64,000 nucleotides of DNA from Harmonia axyridis (GCF_914767665.1 NC_059505.1:27091506-27155505), one strand, 5' to 3'; counted from the stretch's first letter, positions 1 to 11,689 are shown. Numbers and translations are program-made. Notes: generated by a model from the sequence alone, not told the origin.

Positions 1-1690
1 TCATAGAGAATTTCGTGTTTATCATGTCATTGAAACGATAGAAGAATATTTTTCCAATAGGTTATCACTGTTGGAAGAACTTTCATGCATGATGTACGTT
101 GTTTAGTTTTTAAGATTTGAATTTTTCTAATTTGATCACTTAATTTTAGGTTTCTAATAGGGTAGAAACGACGAGTTCTAGATCATCAGACTAGAACTAG
201 ACCTCATTTAACTATTGAAACTTTTTGCCAACAACCCAACTGTATCTATTTTTCTTCAGAAGCAAACATTCATCTGGAAGAAAAAAACATTCCCCATTCC
301 GTAAGTTTCAAACTGCAAGCAGCCTTCTCCAACAGAGGCGAATCGATATCCCAAACATCTGCATCAAAGTGGGAAATTTAATTGGTCGACTCTAAATAGT
401 AACTTATCCCGAAAATAAATTCCAACAAAAAACTAATTACTCCGGATACACAGTAGCACATCTAGCCCCGGGTATTATTCTTGAAATTGAAAGCACACTC
501 TGTGGATATCAAGAGCAAACCTCCTTTGCCTATGAAATTGGGAACTATTCCGTATCATAATTGCTTCATTAGCCGGTAACATAGTCTGGGATATTAAGTA
601 ACAGTTCCCCATTGAGCGAGACTTTGGATTTGTGAGTCCTTTTGTACGCGGGGAAGCGATCGTTCGGATGTCGAGTGTCCATTTCGTAATGGTTTGGAGT
701 AATTTCAGAAATTGGTGGGTCGATCTCTGAACGTCATCTCTCGGATTTCGTCTTGTAATGCGTGGAAAGGAGGATAATTAGAGCGGTTGTAATTCCATTG
801 AATTAATTGAATTCTGACAGGTGAACTATTTATTCGCTCTTGGTTACGGTTTGTTATTTCCAATGGAGAACGTCTGGAGGTGGAGATGTTGACCCCTACG
901 ATGTTCGAATCAGATTTTTTATGAAATAGATACTGAACACTTGATTAATTAAATTCATGTTTTTATTCAGGCCTATTCACGTTTTACTCTTATACATTAG
1001 TTTTTTCAACTCCTTTTATCAGAACACATATCTTCTTCCAAGTTTGTTGCCTCTATGGATTCTTAAATGGCATCTCTTGCATCATTCTGTAGGTATCTAC
1101 TCCAATACTTGCCTTGGTCATCTTGTTTACCCATTCGTTTTTTTTTAAAGTTAACCACATTTGGAGCAAGAATTACTGAATATTTTGGTTGTGAAATTTC
1201 ATCTGCCAGATGAAAGACGACAGTGGACAATTCCATATCTGAACTCAAAATTCAGAATTCAAAAGATATATTGAGAAGTGCTTGTAGAAATATTATTTCA
1301 ATGAAAACGACTGTTGTGTTTGAACCCATTGTTTTATTGTTTCTATTTTAGTTTTACGGTTTTGCATAATGGTAATGTGAAATCTCTATGAATCATTGAT
1401 CGAAATACTGAAATCCATTTCCACCAAAATTTCAGCGTTTCGATCAATAATTTATGGAGCTTTTTTGTACCTGAATCCATATAAAAATTTGAAATAACTC
1501 GAAATAAGTAGAAACTGACGAGGTTACACATTGTAATCCGCAAATTGTTAATATCTCAATTTTGATAAAACAAAAACTTGGAAAAGAAGTGGTTCTTATC
1601 ATGATCTACTACCAATAAGTAAAGGCTGAAACAGTTCGATATTATCATCGTTTGTGGCCAGCGCGACGAAATGCTCTAGCGATCTGTTTC
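1..1690. other. No gene recognised
   Basis: AT-rich sequence in which every open frame is short and lacks a recognisable domain. I see no transposase, reverse transcriptase or RNA gene signature, and no long inverted repeat. It is best read as intergenic or intronic DNA. Confidence 0.6.
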
Positions 1691-1759
1691 AGGAATGACC
1701 TCAAAAAAAAAAATCGATGAAACCCGAGTACACTCCAGATCATAGAGACCCAATCCCGC

Positions 1760-2260
1760 TATAATAAAACCACGATATTGCAGTTCCAGACCGACCCGCC
1801 GGTTTTCCCGAAGTGTGCCGCGATCCCGAATTCTTATGCCCACTTTACATCCATTCACAGGCCCCCGGGGCCTTCCCAGAATTCCCACGACCCCCTAATT
1901 TCCAACTGTGCCGAATTCGGGAAGGCGTAAATCAAAGTTTCCGGCTGGCTACCTGGGCCAGTTCCGCTTTAGGACGTTCGGGGGATCCCCCGCCCGATGT
2001 TTCTCCCCGTCTGTTTGAGGTATGGTCCCCGATGGGCGCTGGAGAATATCCCCCCCGCATTAAATTGTCCGTAATCTGAAATCCCCCTACGACGTCCCGT
2101 ATAACTAGGACGGCTGGTGCGGATCTTGGACGGTTCGCAAATATTCCCCAGGTTCCGGTGGTTTTCCCGTTGATTGGCGGGTATCAGGAGTTTGTCAAGA
2201 GTTTGCGGACTTGGTAGCAAGCAGTGGGACGTGGAGAGACGCCTGGTTTTGGGAAAGGTG
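1760..2260. other. GC-rich non-coding island 1
   Basis: Base composition shifts visibly here: runs of C and G, many CpGs and several GGGGGATCC- or CCCCCGG-like stretches, against AT-rich DNA on both sides. Short open frames exist on both strands (1813-2079 and 1969-2220), but they overlap, lack domains and look like by-products of the GC content. It resembles the other islands near 4.8, 10.2, 30.7, 42.7, 54.2 and 59.3 kb. Possible explanations are a conserved regulatory element in a large intron or an old GC-rich repeat; the sequence alone does not decide. Confidence 0.4.
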
Positions 2261-2439
2261 ACCCATTTCAGATGGTAACCTTCTCAAGTTACGTATTGGT
2301 ATCCTCCGATGTCTTTATGAAATACTTACCATCTGAAATGGGTCTCCGAGTCGAATCATATAGTTTGAAAGTATTTCCGGCTACAAATTTGAAAATAACA
2401 GACCTTTTGATAGTACGATATAGCTATATCTGAAGAAGC

Positions 2440-3075
2440 GGTCTTAGTCTATACGGATTTTTGAAAGGCTTTTGAAATAGTGAACATGGAATTCTGTTAA
2501 GGAAATTGAAGTTTATGTACGGATTTGGAGATAGGTTGACCTCATTGATGGAGTCTTACCTAATTGAGAGAGTATGTTCTGTTGAGATCGAGAAATCTCA
2601 CTCATTTGAGTTATATGCTACATCTGGCGTTCCTCAGGGCTCTAACTTGGGATCTTTGATCTTTCTTCTGTTCATAAACGATATTCGCGATGATATAAAC
2701 ATTTCTATTTTGATGTTTGCTGATGATTCAAAGCTCTTCTGTAGGATATTCTCTATTGCTGATTGTGTTCGATTGCAGAAGGCGCTTGATGCTCTCAAAT
2801 TTTTTTAAGTGCTATGCAATGTCATATACATACTACGAAAAATAATATGATTCTTTATAATTGTCGAGCCGATAATCATGTATTATCCCGTGCAACAGAG
2901 AATAGAGATTTGGGAGTGTTGTATGAAAGCCAATAATATTTTATTCCACACTTGGATCAACTCATTTCCCTGTCATGACTTCTTCATTAGAGCCAATTCT
3001 TTCTTCTCGAGCACCTTTCAACTATTGCTGTCAATTGAGCAAAGCCTGAGTAGTGATTATCAAGCCATTGCTTTG
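2440..3075 (+). pseudogene. LINE reverse transcriptase fragment (Jockey/CR1-like)
   Basis: Remnant of ORF2 of a non-LTR retrotransposon. Going 5' to 3', a broken copy of the DFxKAF...VNHGILLRKL block (about 2445-2510, with a frameshift) leads into the 2506-2808 frame. That frame carries the palm-domain motifs GVPQGSNLGSLIFLLFINDI and MFADDSKLF, the second being the catalytic F-A-D-D box. After the stop at 2808 the similarity continues in other frames to about 3010, including the ENRDLGVLYES block that follows the palm in this LINE group. No endonuclease domain, 5' end or poly(A) tail is visible, so this is a truncated, frameshifted, dead copy. The family call is firm; the clade is not. Confidence 0.88.
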
Positions 3076-3883
3076 CTTGCACACTAAACAATGATTCATG
3101 TTCCACCATTTTTCAAACAAACAAATGTAGCGTAATAGTATATTATTCAACGAGCGGTAATGTACGTCATTACTCACGCAGATGAAGTTTGCTGTAATTC
3201 ATCAAGTGAGTTATGACCATAACCGCAAGTTGAATATTATACTTCATCTACAACTATAACAATAAATACTAAAATACAAGAATTAACTTTCAATATCTCA
3301 TTCCTTACTTAACTCTCCTAACTGTTCCAAACTTTTAACACGCATCCTTTGAAGCAAAAAAAAGTGATATAGCACTGAAGGTGTCATCTGTGCGCCAGGT
3401 TTGGGACTTATTGAGTGAACTTAACACAGTCCTATTCTATAGACGCATGAATAAAGCTCCCAACATCAAGTCCGTATTATTCTTGGAAATTTCCGAGAAT
3501 TTTTCAATAAATTCGCTCTCCATATCAGGGATTGAATTCATTCAATAATGAAATCGAGTAGACTCGCTGATTGCATTTTAAAATCAAATTCGACTTTTTG
3601 TCTGTCTTATTTTTTTTCATTTATAGAGCTACTTGACCATTTTATCCATAATAGAACTCCCAAAATCAATATTTCTCAGATTGAATGGAAAATTCAGAGC
3701 ATCCAATTTTGATGTTAAAACATCCCAGACCACCAAAAACTGAAACAATCTGACATAACATTTTTTTCGGAAACATTCTGAATATCCTTTTATTTCTAAG
3801 TCGATGACACATTCGAATTAAAATCAAAACGACAAATTTTCTTTTGAATACGGATAAAAGAGTTACATTCAACCTCAGAGTAA
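3076..3883. other. No gene; one dispersed terminal-repeat motif
   Basis: AT-rich. The only recognisable piece is at about 3442-3470 on the minus strand, a GGGAGCTTTATTCATGCG-like motif. It is one member of a terminal repeat found at least eight times in the window (for example 28,255, 37,000, 49,930 and 55,850). Confidence 0.4.
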
Positions 3884-4505
3884 TAAACATAGATAGAGGG
3901 AGCATTTCACAATAACAATAATAATGTTTATTGACTAAATCCTACATGATGTCATTTTCAGTAAGCAAATTTTGTCCCCAACTTGAACTATCAACTTTGA
4001 CATGGAGTGCGGAAATGAAAACATATCAGTGATACGATATTTTATTCAATTCGCGAGTTTCTCCACAAAGAACGTACTTCTTTGTTCTATAGTGAATCAA
4101 CTTTTCTTATTAACTCAAAATATATTGAAATAAATCCCTAAATATATCAGAAATTCAGAAAACTAAAATTCATGCGCTCCAATTGACGTGAAACAACCGA
4201 TGACACTAGGTAAGCAAAAGTTGCCATAACTTGGATTTCAGCAGGTAGATACAGAAAATAGATATTCTGCTTATTATGATTCAACAATTAGGGAAAATAT
4301 CGGATTCCAAATATTCAAATTTGCATATTTAATCGGGAATCACTCAAATAAATATATTTCATTCATTATAATATACATTCATAACGATATAGTAAAATTG
4401 TGGATTTGAAAATATATCACAATCCGACAACGTAATCTAACCATGTTAGGGACATGTAAAAATTGCGTATACTTCCTCTAACTATGTACATTACTCTATG
4501 AATAC
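3884..4505. mobile_element. MITE, ATAGAGTAATGAACATAG family, copy 1
   Basis: Non-autonomous DNA transposon with terminal inverted repeats: AGAGTAATAAACATAGATAG at the left and the inverse of AGAGTAATGTACATAGTTAG at the right. The interior aligns along its length with 39,368-39,917, with 37,197-37,745 in inverse, and more distantly with 59,800-60,297. Shared blocks include the GTCCCCAAC box, TCCACAAAGAACGYACTTC, and TGGATTTCAGCAGGTAGAT. Near the left end it carries about 45 extra bases (3906-3953) that the other copies lack. No transposase is encoded. TA at the ends suggests the Tc1/mariner superfamily, but the superfamily is inferred. Confidence 0.75.
3906..3953 (-). mobile_element. LINE 3' tail fragment inside the MITE
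   Basis: Read on the minus strand this is a TAGTCAATAAACATTATTA-type end followed by a TTATTG microsatellite. That is how many insect LINEs finish, and it resembles 34,783-34,806 and 61,825-61,860. It interrupts MITE copy 1 exactly where the three sister copies are continuous, and CAT occurs on both sides. It is probably a very short, 5'-truncated LINE insertion. Confidence 0.45.
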
Positions 4506-4779
4506 AACCAATAGAATTGATACAATTCTAGCGGTATCAATCCAAAGTCAGGTACCAGATTCTATCCCTCAAATCATCAATCCTAAAACTTCCCAGAGAA
4601 AGTAATCAACTACCACACTGATAGATGGCGCTTTCTCCTCACACACCGCCCCAAATGAAACAAACATATCGCGCCCACCTTGAACTTCTTTTTTATCACT
4701 CCACCGCGTCGCCGACCATAAAACACATTTCCAACTTTTTTATACAGCCCATCAAGTTAGCGCGTGCGGCGCTCATCAG

Positions 4780-5140
4780 GCTTTCTGCAGACACAACAGT
4801 TATAACTCAACATCCAGCGCCGGGGCCCCGGCCAAAAGTGCGGTTATGCCGCCCAATCCTCTGGCGTCCCGGTGACAGATCGCAGGGGTCACGCGGCGAC
4901 ATTCAATATCGGCCCCTAATTGATCGATGGAGCCCCCGGGGCCCCCAAGCCGCCTCCGCCGTGCTCTGGATCGGAGGATGTGGACGAGAAACAATCCGAG
5001 ATCCGGGTTATCGGAACGTTTGAATATTTCATACTCTGTCGGAGGAGGCGTTGTCGGTCTGATTAGAGGGTTTTGGTGGGCTGATAGACGTAGACGCTCT
5101 TATTAATTGGGCTTCGATGGGTTTGTACTTGGCCTTTTGA
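4780..5140. other. GC-rich non-coding island 2
   Basis: A sharply bounded GC-rich block with CCGGGGCCCCGG-like palindromic runs, CpGs and a TAATTGATCGAT core. A 132-codon open frame crosses it (4625-5023, plus), but it has no domain, its composition simply follows the GC content, and an opposite-strand frame overlaps it. I therefore do not call a gene. The embedded AT-rich TAATTGATCGAT is the kind of site homeodomain/PBC factors bind, so an enhancer is one possibility. Confidence 0.35.
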
Positions 5141-5800
5141 CGGCTTTGCGAATTATGCGATGATTCGAGAAGCTGACTCGAGTGCGTTCGGTTGAAGATT
5201 TGTTAGGGCTATATGGACCGAGAGCCTTGAAACGATGACGAAAGAGTCAGGAAATAGACTGAGGGTAATGTAGAGAGTGATGGAACATGCGATGAAGTAG
5301 AATACGAAAAAGAAAAAATTGCCACCCAGCTTCAATGCATTGCATAGTTTTTGAACACCCCCTTTTCTTTGAAGCCCCAAGCTCTCATTAAGTGGGCCTT
5401 TGCGGTGATCACCAACTAAGTTTTCCGACTAGTTTCGTATACCCGGATCCTTCGCCATTTTGCAACATGTATAATACTTGAATGCATTATTTCATGTTCT
5501 ATTCTTTCGCTTGATTCAGTTCTTAATATTTCATGTATCGAGAATTTACCTCTTTGTGAAATGGACCAACTATTTTTTGAATGTTTTGAGTTCAGATATG
5601 CGAATATAATACCTATAACTTTTGTTGCTGATACCTTTTTGACCACGATTGAATGTTGCGCTACAATTTACCGAAGGTTGAAGAAGCTTCTTTTCGGAAT
5701 GAAACATTCTTCTGGTGCCCGTTCTGAAAATGTCAGTTCGTGAAATATATTTCATACCTTTGTGAACAACTATCTTTTTTCTTCGATTTCAATGGTATTT
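5141..5800. other. No gene recognised
   Basis: Small overlapping frames on both strands, none with a domain. No repeat structure noticed. Confidence 0.5.
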
Positions 5801-5807
5801 GGTATGG

Positions 5808-6450
5808 CTAGTATGGATCCATCAAGCTAAGTAGCTTGACATTTTAACCAACTACTTGACCTGAAAATCAAGCTCGTGAAAAATTACATACTTGAGCTTG
5901 ACTTGACTTGATTTTAAATATTTATTGCTTGACTTGATATCAAGCTACTTGATATTACTTGAGCTTGATATGCACGAGGCGCACAGCATATATTTCTGCA
6001 TTCTCGTGCGCGCATAGACTAAATAAGGGGATTCCTTGAGCGCCGAGAGACTGAAGCATTCGCCAGTGTGAGTTTATTAGTAGTATCCTCACATTTCTAT
6101 GAAATCTATTGGTAGATTTTGATAGGTTCAGAAATATCTTTCCAAACTTGGCCATTTAGCCAAGAACCTGCAATAGGTTAGGCGACAAATCTATAAGATG
6201 CCTCATGTGTTTAGATCCTGCATGGAAAATTATGAAATTAAACAAAGCCTGGAGGTTTCTCAATATTGAGAAACTTTATTTTTTTATTATTTGTTATGAT
6301 TGATAGTGATTTAATTTATATTTCTATTTCAAAGAAGTTGATATTTTTGGTTCTTTTTTACAATGATTCTGATAAATAAGAGTGTTTTTTGCAAGGTTCC
6401 TTCTATTAGATTTGAGCTTGACTTGAAATCAAGTCAAGTAGTAACGCCAA
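5808..6450. mobile_element. AAGCTTGA-rich repeat, probable hAT-like MITE relative
   Basis: Both edges are dominated by repeated CAAGCT / ACTTGA / GAGCTTGACTTGA words (5820-5970 and again 6412-6445), in both orientations. The same words build the hAT-like MITE at 56,184-56,403, and the left edge (TAGTATGGATCCATCAAGC) resembles that element's terminus. The middle (about 5970-6410) is unrelated, AT-rich and without a readable protein. I infer an older, larger, decayed member of the same family; the ends are approximate. Confidence 0.45.
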
Positions 6451-8490
6451 ATACATATTTTCGTTTCTCTTTTATATTAATATTGATATTAATATAAAAA
6501 ATAAAGAACAACAACAAAGAATATTTTTGGCAGTGAATCCAAGTAATCAGGAGATAGTTCAGCTCTATTTCTATGAACCTATGAATTTCCGAATGAAAAC
6601 ACTCGACGTTTTTGATTAAATTTTAATACAATAAACTATTTTCCAAGCAGAATCATGTTCAATATATTATTTTGACAATTGAATCGATTGAATGCATATG
6701 TCTTGTGATATAACTTTCTCGAATATTTCACCAATATGTCGTAAATTGTCTGAAGGTGTGTCTGTTTCGCTTAAGAAAAACCTGGAATTAGTGTTTTCTT
6801 ATGTAAATACGCAATATAAAACGCAAAAATGAAGATATGAATAATTTCGATTAAAATATTCCCTGTAATAACCGCTAAATACCAATTAGGGTTGGGGGTC
6901 ACCTTGCATCGAGACCTTTAGATCTATAGTGGCCCAATCAGAGCTCCATCATATACAGTCTTCCACTTCCAGAGTCCTTATGAACTCCAGAAACTGGTGT
7001 TAGCTTTTAGGAGGTTTCATCCTCTCTCCTTCAAATTTCTCGTCTAAAGAATTTTTTAAGTTGGCTTGTAATCGCCTGGAATTATATGATCAAATGATCA
7101 GAGTTTTTTTTGCTCCCCACAGAATCTGCTCTCGCTAGTTTCTGATGACATCATCCCCATTAAGTGCTTTCTGTGAGGATTCCATTGAGGTGCAGCATAT
7201 TCTGATTGAGATCCAGCCTTGCAGTATTATAACAGGAGCTTTTTGGAGTTATCTATCCCTAGAAGATTTCGAGTATTTCTCTTTCGGTTTCCTCTTCTCT
7301 TCTTTATAACTAAACACAAAAATATTATCTCTACAGAAAGGCAGCTAATGAAAACATCAACGTTATCCGATGTATCCACAGTTGTCACGTTCCCCTAAAC
7401 ACCGCGATAACGTTCACTCCCGAGTATTCGATACAAATGGGCGCCATCTATCCACCCGACAAAGGCATTACCTCGCACAACGGCCCTCTCTTCATAAAGC
7501 GCCTCACCTGATGGGCCGACCTGACATCAAAAATGATAAAATTTGTATAAAATAACGTTCAAGTGGCTGCATAGGCCGCCATTATTCGCACGTGCCTTCC
7601 TCCTGGAAGGCTTATTTATGTCGGCCCGTTATCTTCACGTCAGTTGAACGTCACTGATCTTTTCTTTATTGCCTTCGGCAAGATTGCCGGATAATGTTTC
7701 ATGAAAGGGGAATGTTGCTGATACCTTTGTGTCAGGGGCAATACAATAGATGCGAAATGCGAATGACGTTGAGATGTATCGGCCATTGGTTGTAGATATA
7801 TGACGATACTTCCGGCTAGATTGGTGGGCATATGTTAGAAATTGCTGCCAAGCGGTGATATGTTGTCGACAAGATATTGAACCTCCGTAATTTGATAAGA
7901 GACGTTCGGGATCAAGAGAACAGCGTTCCAATCCTATAGGATCATTTCTATAAATCAGTGTTGTGTATTTGCTGTTATTTGTCGTTTATTGAATGCAATG
8001 AAATTACTCTTCTCTTTCTCCGGTTGTGTAGAATAATCTATAAACTGCTTAATTTTAGGATTAACCATTCGAACTGGCGGTTGGCGTTCTAGGTCATCAT
8101 TTATTTAGTTGACTGCATTCATAGCAAAGTATTGTGTTTTAAACTGAGAAAAATCTTCTTCTAGTATTCTCATATGTCAAATATCCTAGAAGTCAGTAAC
8201 AATTTCACGAATTTCAATAAGATGAAGAATGAAAAGATTTCCATAAAGATGTTTATAGCTTATTTATTTCAAGAATGCTATATCAGCGATCCAAGGACAA
8301 TATCGTTGCCAGACTGTCACAACAAATCATTTACTGATTACAAAACCGACTTTGGGATCCTATTGCCAACGTTTATAATTCATTAGAATTCATATAAATT
8401 CAATATTTCATATAATGCTCATAACCGTGTTAAACAAATACCAATTCTTGAAAGATCAAAAATCACTGACGATGCAGAACACTATGATAC
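6451..8490. other. No gene recognised
   Basis: Mostly AT-rich. A near-perfect AT palindrome lies at 6470-6497 (TTTATATTAATAT on one side). A mildly GC-richer patch lies at 7370-7540. Open frames at 7370-7555, 7635-7931 and 8174-8386 show no domain and are not called. Confidence 0.5.
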
Positions 8491-8499
8491 GAATTCGGT

Positions 8500-9560
8500 A
8501 GTTCTATCAGAAATATGCGTGAGATAGCGGTAGAGTTGAATATATCAGAAAGCAGTGTGTTCTCTACTCTACAAGAATAATTGTCCTTGAAAAAGCTGTG
8601 CTCAACGCTGATCAAAAGCAATAACGCATTTTTGATTACGAAAGCTGCTTGGAGCTACATATGCGTACAACTTTGCTTCCGCCGTTTTTTTCGAAATTCG
8701 TGGAAATGGCTTCTTGCGTCACTCCCAATGATCCTGCTGATTCTTGTTGCGCTTGACACGAATCTTGATCAAGTAATGCCTCCAATTCTGCATCTTCGAA
8801 AACCTTCTCTCTTCCCCTGCCATGCTGGTCTTCGACGTCAAAATCACCGTTCTTGAAGCGTTGAAACCACTTCCGGCACATTCTTTCACTAATAGCGACC
8901 TCATCATAGATATTCGAGAGTATTCGATGAGCCTCAGTTGCAGATTTCTTCATATTAAAGCAAAAAATTAAAACCTTGTGAAAATGAATCGTAAGCTGAC
9001 ATGTTTAATCGAGAATAATTTTTAGATGCCGACACAAATCGACTGATATTTCGATGGCGTTATGTTTACGAATACCTAAGCTTATTGTATGACATATGCG
9101 ATCTTTTTATTTCGACTACCACTTACCGCTACAGCCTTTCATTGCAAAACGGTGAAAGCAAATTTGTACACCTAATATTTAAGTGGAATAATTAGGATTC
9201 TTTGAATTGTTATGTGACACTGAATGAAACTTGGATGTATCAATACACTCCTGACTCAAAGAAAGCTTCAGCTGAGTGGAAAGCAGTCGGTGAAAACCGT
9301 TAAAGGCGGCCAAAATCTCAAAACATTAGCTGACAAGGTTTTGACATCCGCATTTTAGGACTTGGATGGTATATTGTTCATTGATTATCTTGACAAATGT
9401 GAAACCATTGAATATTATATAACGTTATTAGATCGATTGGGTGCAATAATTCAATGAAAACGTCCTCAAATGTTAATGAAAAAAATTCTCTGTCACCAAA
9501 TCAATGCTCCTTGTCAAAATCAGTGAAAACGATGGAAAAATGAAACCAAACATCTTAGTA
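8500..9560 (+). pseudogene. Mariner transposase fossil A (interrupted)
   Basis: Old mariner transposase on the plus strand, split by a second mariner. The left part (about 8500-8612) holds the second helix-turn-helix of the DNA-binding domain, readable as NMREIAVELNISESSVFSTL, followed by LKKLC and LNADQKQ, the usual linker. After the interruption the catalytic domain resumes at about 9200: YVTLNETWMYQYTPDSKK, then in another frame FIDYLDKCETIEYYITLLD and CHQINAPC. The first catalytic aspartate is Asn (codon at 9223) and the second is Ile (9500-9502). With several frameshifts and stops, the copy is dead. The N-terminal helix-turn-helix and the third acidic residue were not found. Family assignment rests on the NETW, YLDK and HQxNAPC blocks. 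Confidence 0.85.
8613..9175 (-). pseudogene. Mariner B, 5' part only, nested in mariner A
   Basis: Minus-strand mariner. Its terminal repeat TTAGGTGTACAAATTTGC sits at 9158-9175, and a true ATG opens at 8953 after about 200 bases of leader. The frame (8953-8636, 105 codons) begins MKKSATEAHRILSN, continues through the first helix-turn-helix (CRKWFQRFKNGDFDVEDQHG) and the FEDAELEALLDQD linker, and loses similarity after LGVTQEAIS. The catalytic domain and the 3' terminal repeat are missing, so only the N-terminal third survives. It lies between the DNA-binding and catalytic parts of mariner A, in opposite orientation, so it inserted later. Confidence 0.85.
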
Positions 9561-9599
9561 TCCAGATCCCCAGTAATAACTGGCTTTTACAGACCTTTA

Positions 9600-10140
9600 G
9601 AGGATGCTTCAAAAAAAATTTCGCTTAGAGAAGTGATTGGCGAGGTTTGAACCCTATTTCCAAAGTAGACACGAAGTTTTCTGGAGAAAAGGTATTGAAG
9701 AGTAAGAGGAGAGTTGGAATACATGTATTAATCTTGCAGGAGACCATGTTGTCGAATTTTTGAGGAAAAATATGTTTTACAATTAAGGTCCATGACTAGT
9801 GAAAGTATGTGCGTTTTTACTCCAAATAAAATGGGTTTGAATCGCCCGCTTACCTCAAAGTACGCATCGACCTCCTCAATCCTCTATATTTCTGCCCCAA
9901 CACTTTAAATTTGAGACTGCTTAATATTATCTTTTGCAAGATTTTTCACACGATAGTTCGAATTCTTGATGATAAGAGATTTTCTGCAAGTTGTTACTTG
10001 CATCGTGTAAAAACGGTTTTCTGAAAAAGTTCACACATCCCAATAACATACCTTCCAACGAGGAAGCAAGGAATAGGGTGAGATGTTTCTAACTCTGGTC
10101 AGTTAGAAAACTCGACCCCCTTCATTGCCACAAAGGCAAA
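9600..10140. other. No gene recognised
   Basis: AT-rich DNA after the mariner nest. I did not find mariner A's 3' terminal repeat with confidence. No other element recognised. Confidence 0.45.
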
Positions 10141-10146
10141 TATAAT

Positions 10147-10700
10147 TTAATTCCCCAATAATTCTTCGCAGTGGACTCCAAGACGCGTTGGTCTCCTTCC
10201 GGGTTCCATAACATATTTAATAGTGGCACCATTATCGGAAAGTTGGCCAAACCGAAAGTAGAAACTTCTTGGACCTAACCCCCCGAAAAGCATCAATAAG
10301 TTCCATCGAATAGAGCTCGGGGGACAAGCCGGAACCGCACTCCCGAAAATAATTGCCGGAACTCGTCCGGCAAACCCTCTTCTACCCCCCACCCCTCACC
10401 ATCCGACATGATGGATTATATTCCGATATATTGAACTGAAACACAACTTTTCATATCAACGTCCGTAACATGCCCATTCAGGGAATTCGGGAATGATACA
10501 TTCGTCTGCGAAAGTTGAAATTGAGTGAGTATCGGCCGGAATGGCTCGGAGAGGCGTATAAGTCATGCAACGGGATGTTCGAGGGTTGCTTCCGATCCGG
10601 GTTATGCCGTCGATAAATATTGATAAGAGGAATTCCGGCCGGTATTTTCAACACCCTCCGCGTGTATCGGTGGCTAAACTTTTTTCGCGCACCTCGTATT
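10147..10700. other. GC-rich non-coding island 3
   Basis: CpG-containing block with GGACCTAACCCCCCG- and CTACCCCCCACCCC-like runs and GAATTCCGGCCGG. The frames at 10,147-10,392 (minus) and 10,620-10,802 (plus) have no domain. It is similar in character to the islands at 1.8 and 4.8 kb. Confidence 0.35.
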
Positions 10701-10925
10701 GAGATTTATAGAGGACGAAATGGATTGAAATGGACTTTGTCGCGATTCGATGTAGGTATTCGTTCTTTTTCAATCATTCGTAATATTCGTATGTTCACGT
10801 AGTTCTCCGAAATATACTTCGTATATTGAAACACTAGTATTGGATTAACCCGGTCTCTACTTGATGAAAATACATTTTAAATCGAAGATGAAATGACAGT
10901 TACTATACCTGGATGCTCCAAAACT

Positions 10926-11125
10926 CTTACGGCCGGTATTATAAAGGATAACCGACGGTTGAACCGGGTGTCAACTACCAAATTCCTTATTTCTGGTAAG
11001 GAATTTGGTAGTTGACGCAACGGTTGAACCGGGTGTCAACTACCAAATTCTTTATTTCTGGTAAAGAATTTGGTAGTTGACGCAACGGTTGAACCGTCGG
11101 TTATCCTTCATAATACCATCCCTAA
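10926..11125. mobile_element. Foldback MITE with two internal hairpins
   Basis: The outer inverted repeat of about 40 bp runs CTTACGGCCGGTATTATAAAG at 10,927 against the inverse of CTTAGGGATGGTATTATGAAG at 11,126. Both arms continue through GGATAACCGACGGTT. Inside are two near-identical hairpins in tandem (10,969-11,016 and 11,035-11,082). Each is GTCAACTACCAAATTC, a short loop, and the inverse, separated by GCAACGGTTGAACCGGGT. The whole element of about 200 bp can fold into a three-way structure. It encodes nothing. Target duplications are unclear, so the superfamily is open. Confidence 0.8.
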
Positions 11126-11194
11126 GATTCTTGTGTTTGGGTTGAACTGTCTGTTCAACAGAACCTTTCGATGGTAAGTTCAATATTAAATTAT

Positions 11195-11607
11195 TTCTTG
11201 AATCATGATGCCTCGCTTACAAACTCGCTCACCACTTTGGAACACCGTAGAAAAGTTAGCGATCTGTCTCTATTTCATAGATATTTTCATGAGCAATGCT
11301 CTTCTGAAATATCAACAATCGTTCCTCCTTTGGCAGTCTCTTCGAGGTTAACCTGTCAAGTTCAGTCTTCACACCCCTTTGCGGTCGCTTTGGAGACCTG
11401 CAGAACATCTCTTTTCAAAGACTCGTTCATCCAACGAACAGCAAGGCTCTGGAACACATTGCCTAGGGAGGTGTTCCCCGAGGCATATAACCTTCATAAA
11501 TTCAAAAAGAACACCAATTCCTACCTTCTTTCCCTTGGTTCTCGCGATGTTCTCTGAACATTACAGGATATCTCCTTTCGCGGGAACCAGAACATTAAAA
11601 AAAAAAA
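11195..11607 (+). pseudogene. LINE ORF2 C-terminus with poly(A) tail
   Basis: The frame from 11,171 to 11,557 ends in a motif typical of the ORF2 tail of Jockey/CR1-like LINEs: a LTTLEHRRKVSDLSLFHRYF block, then SRLTCQVQSSHPFAV, then RTARLWNTLPREVFPEAYNL and HKFKKNTNSYL, followed directly by the stop. About 40 bases of 3' UTR and a run of A (11,597-11,607) complete the 3' end. The copy is severely 5'-truncated; reverse transcriptase and endonuclease are absent here. The frame is unbroken, so the insertion may be fairly young. Confidence 0.85.
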
Positions 11608-11689
11608 TCATGAACACGTAGCAACAATCGATCCTGATTTATCATCTATCGATGTGAAACCTTATGGTTTAATATTTGCCTTCAATCTA

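Noticed and set aside
4625..5023. 132-codon plus-strand open frame
   Set aside because: It follows the GC-rich island, has no domain, overlaps an opposite-strand frame and ends in low-information sequence.
9640..9850. tRNA-like GGTTTGAA-CCC words
   Set aside because: No cloverleaf pairing could be assembled around them; no tRNA found in the window by eye.
11171..11190. ATGGTAAGT as a start codon next to a splice donor
   Set aside because: The frame is a LINE ORF2 tail reaching its own poly(A), so the GTAAGT is coincidental.
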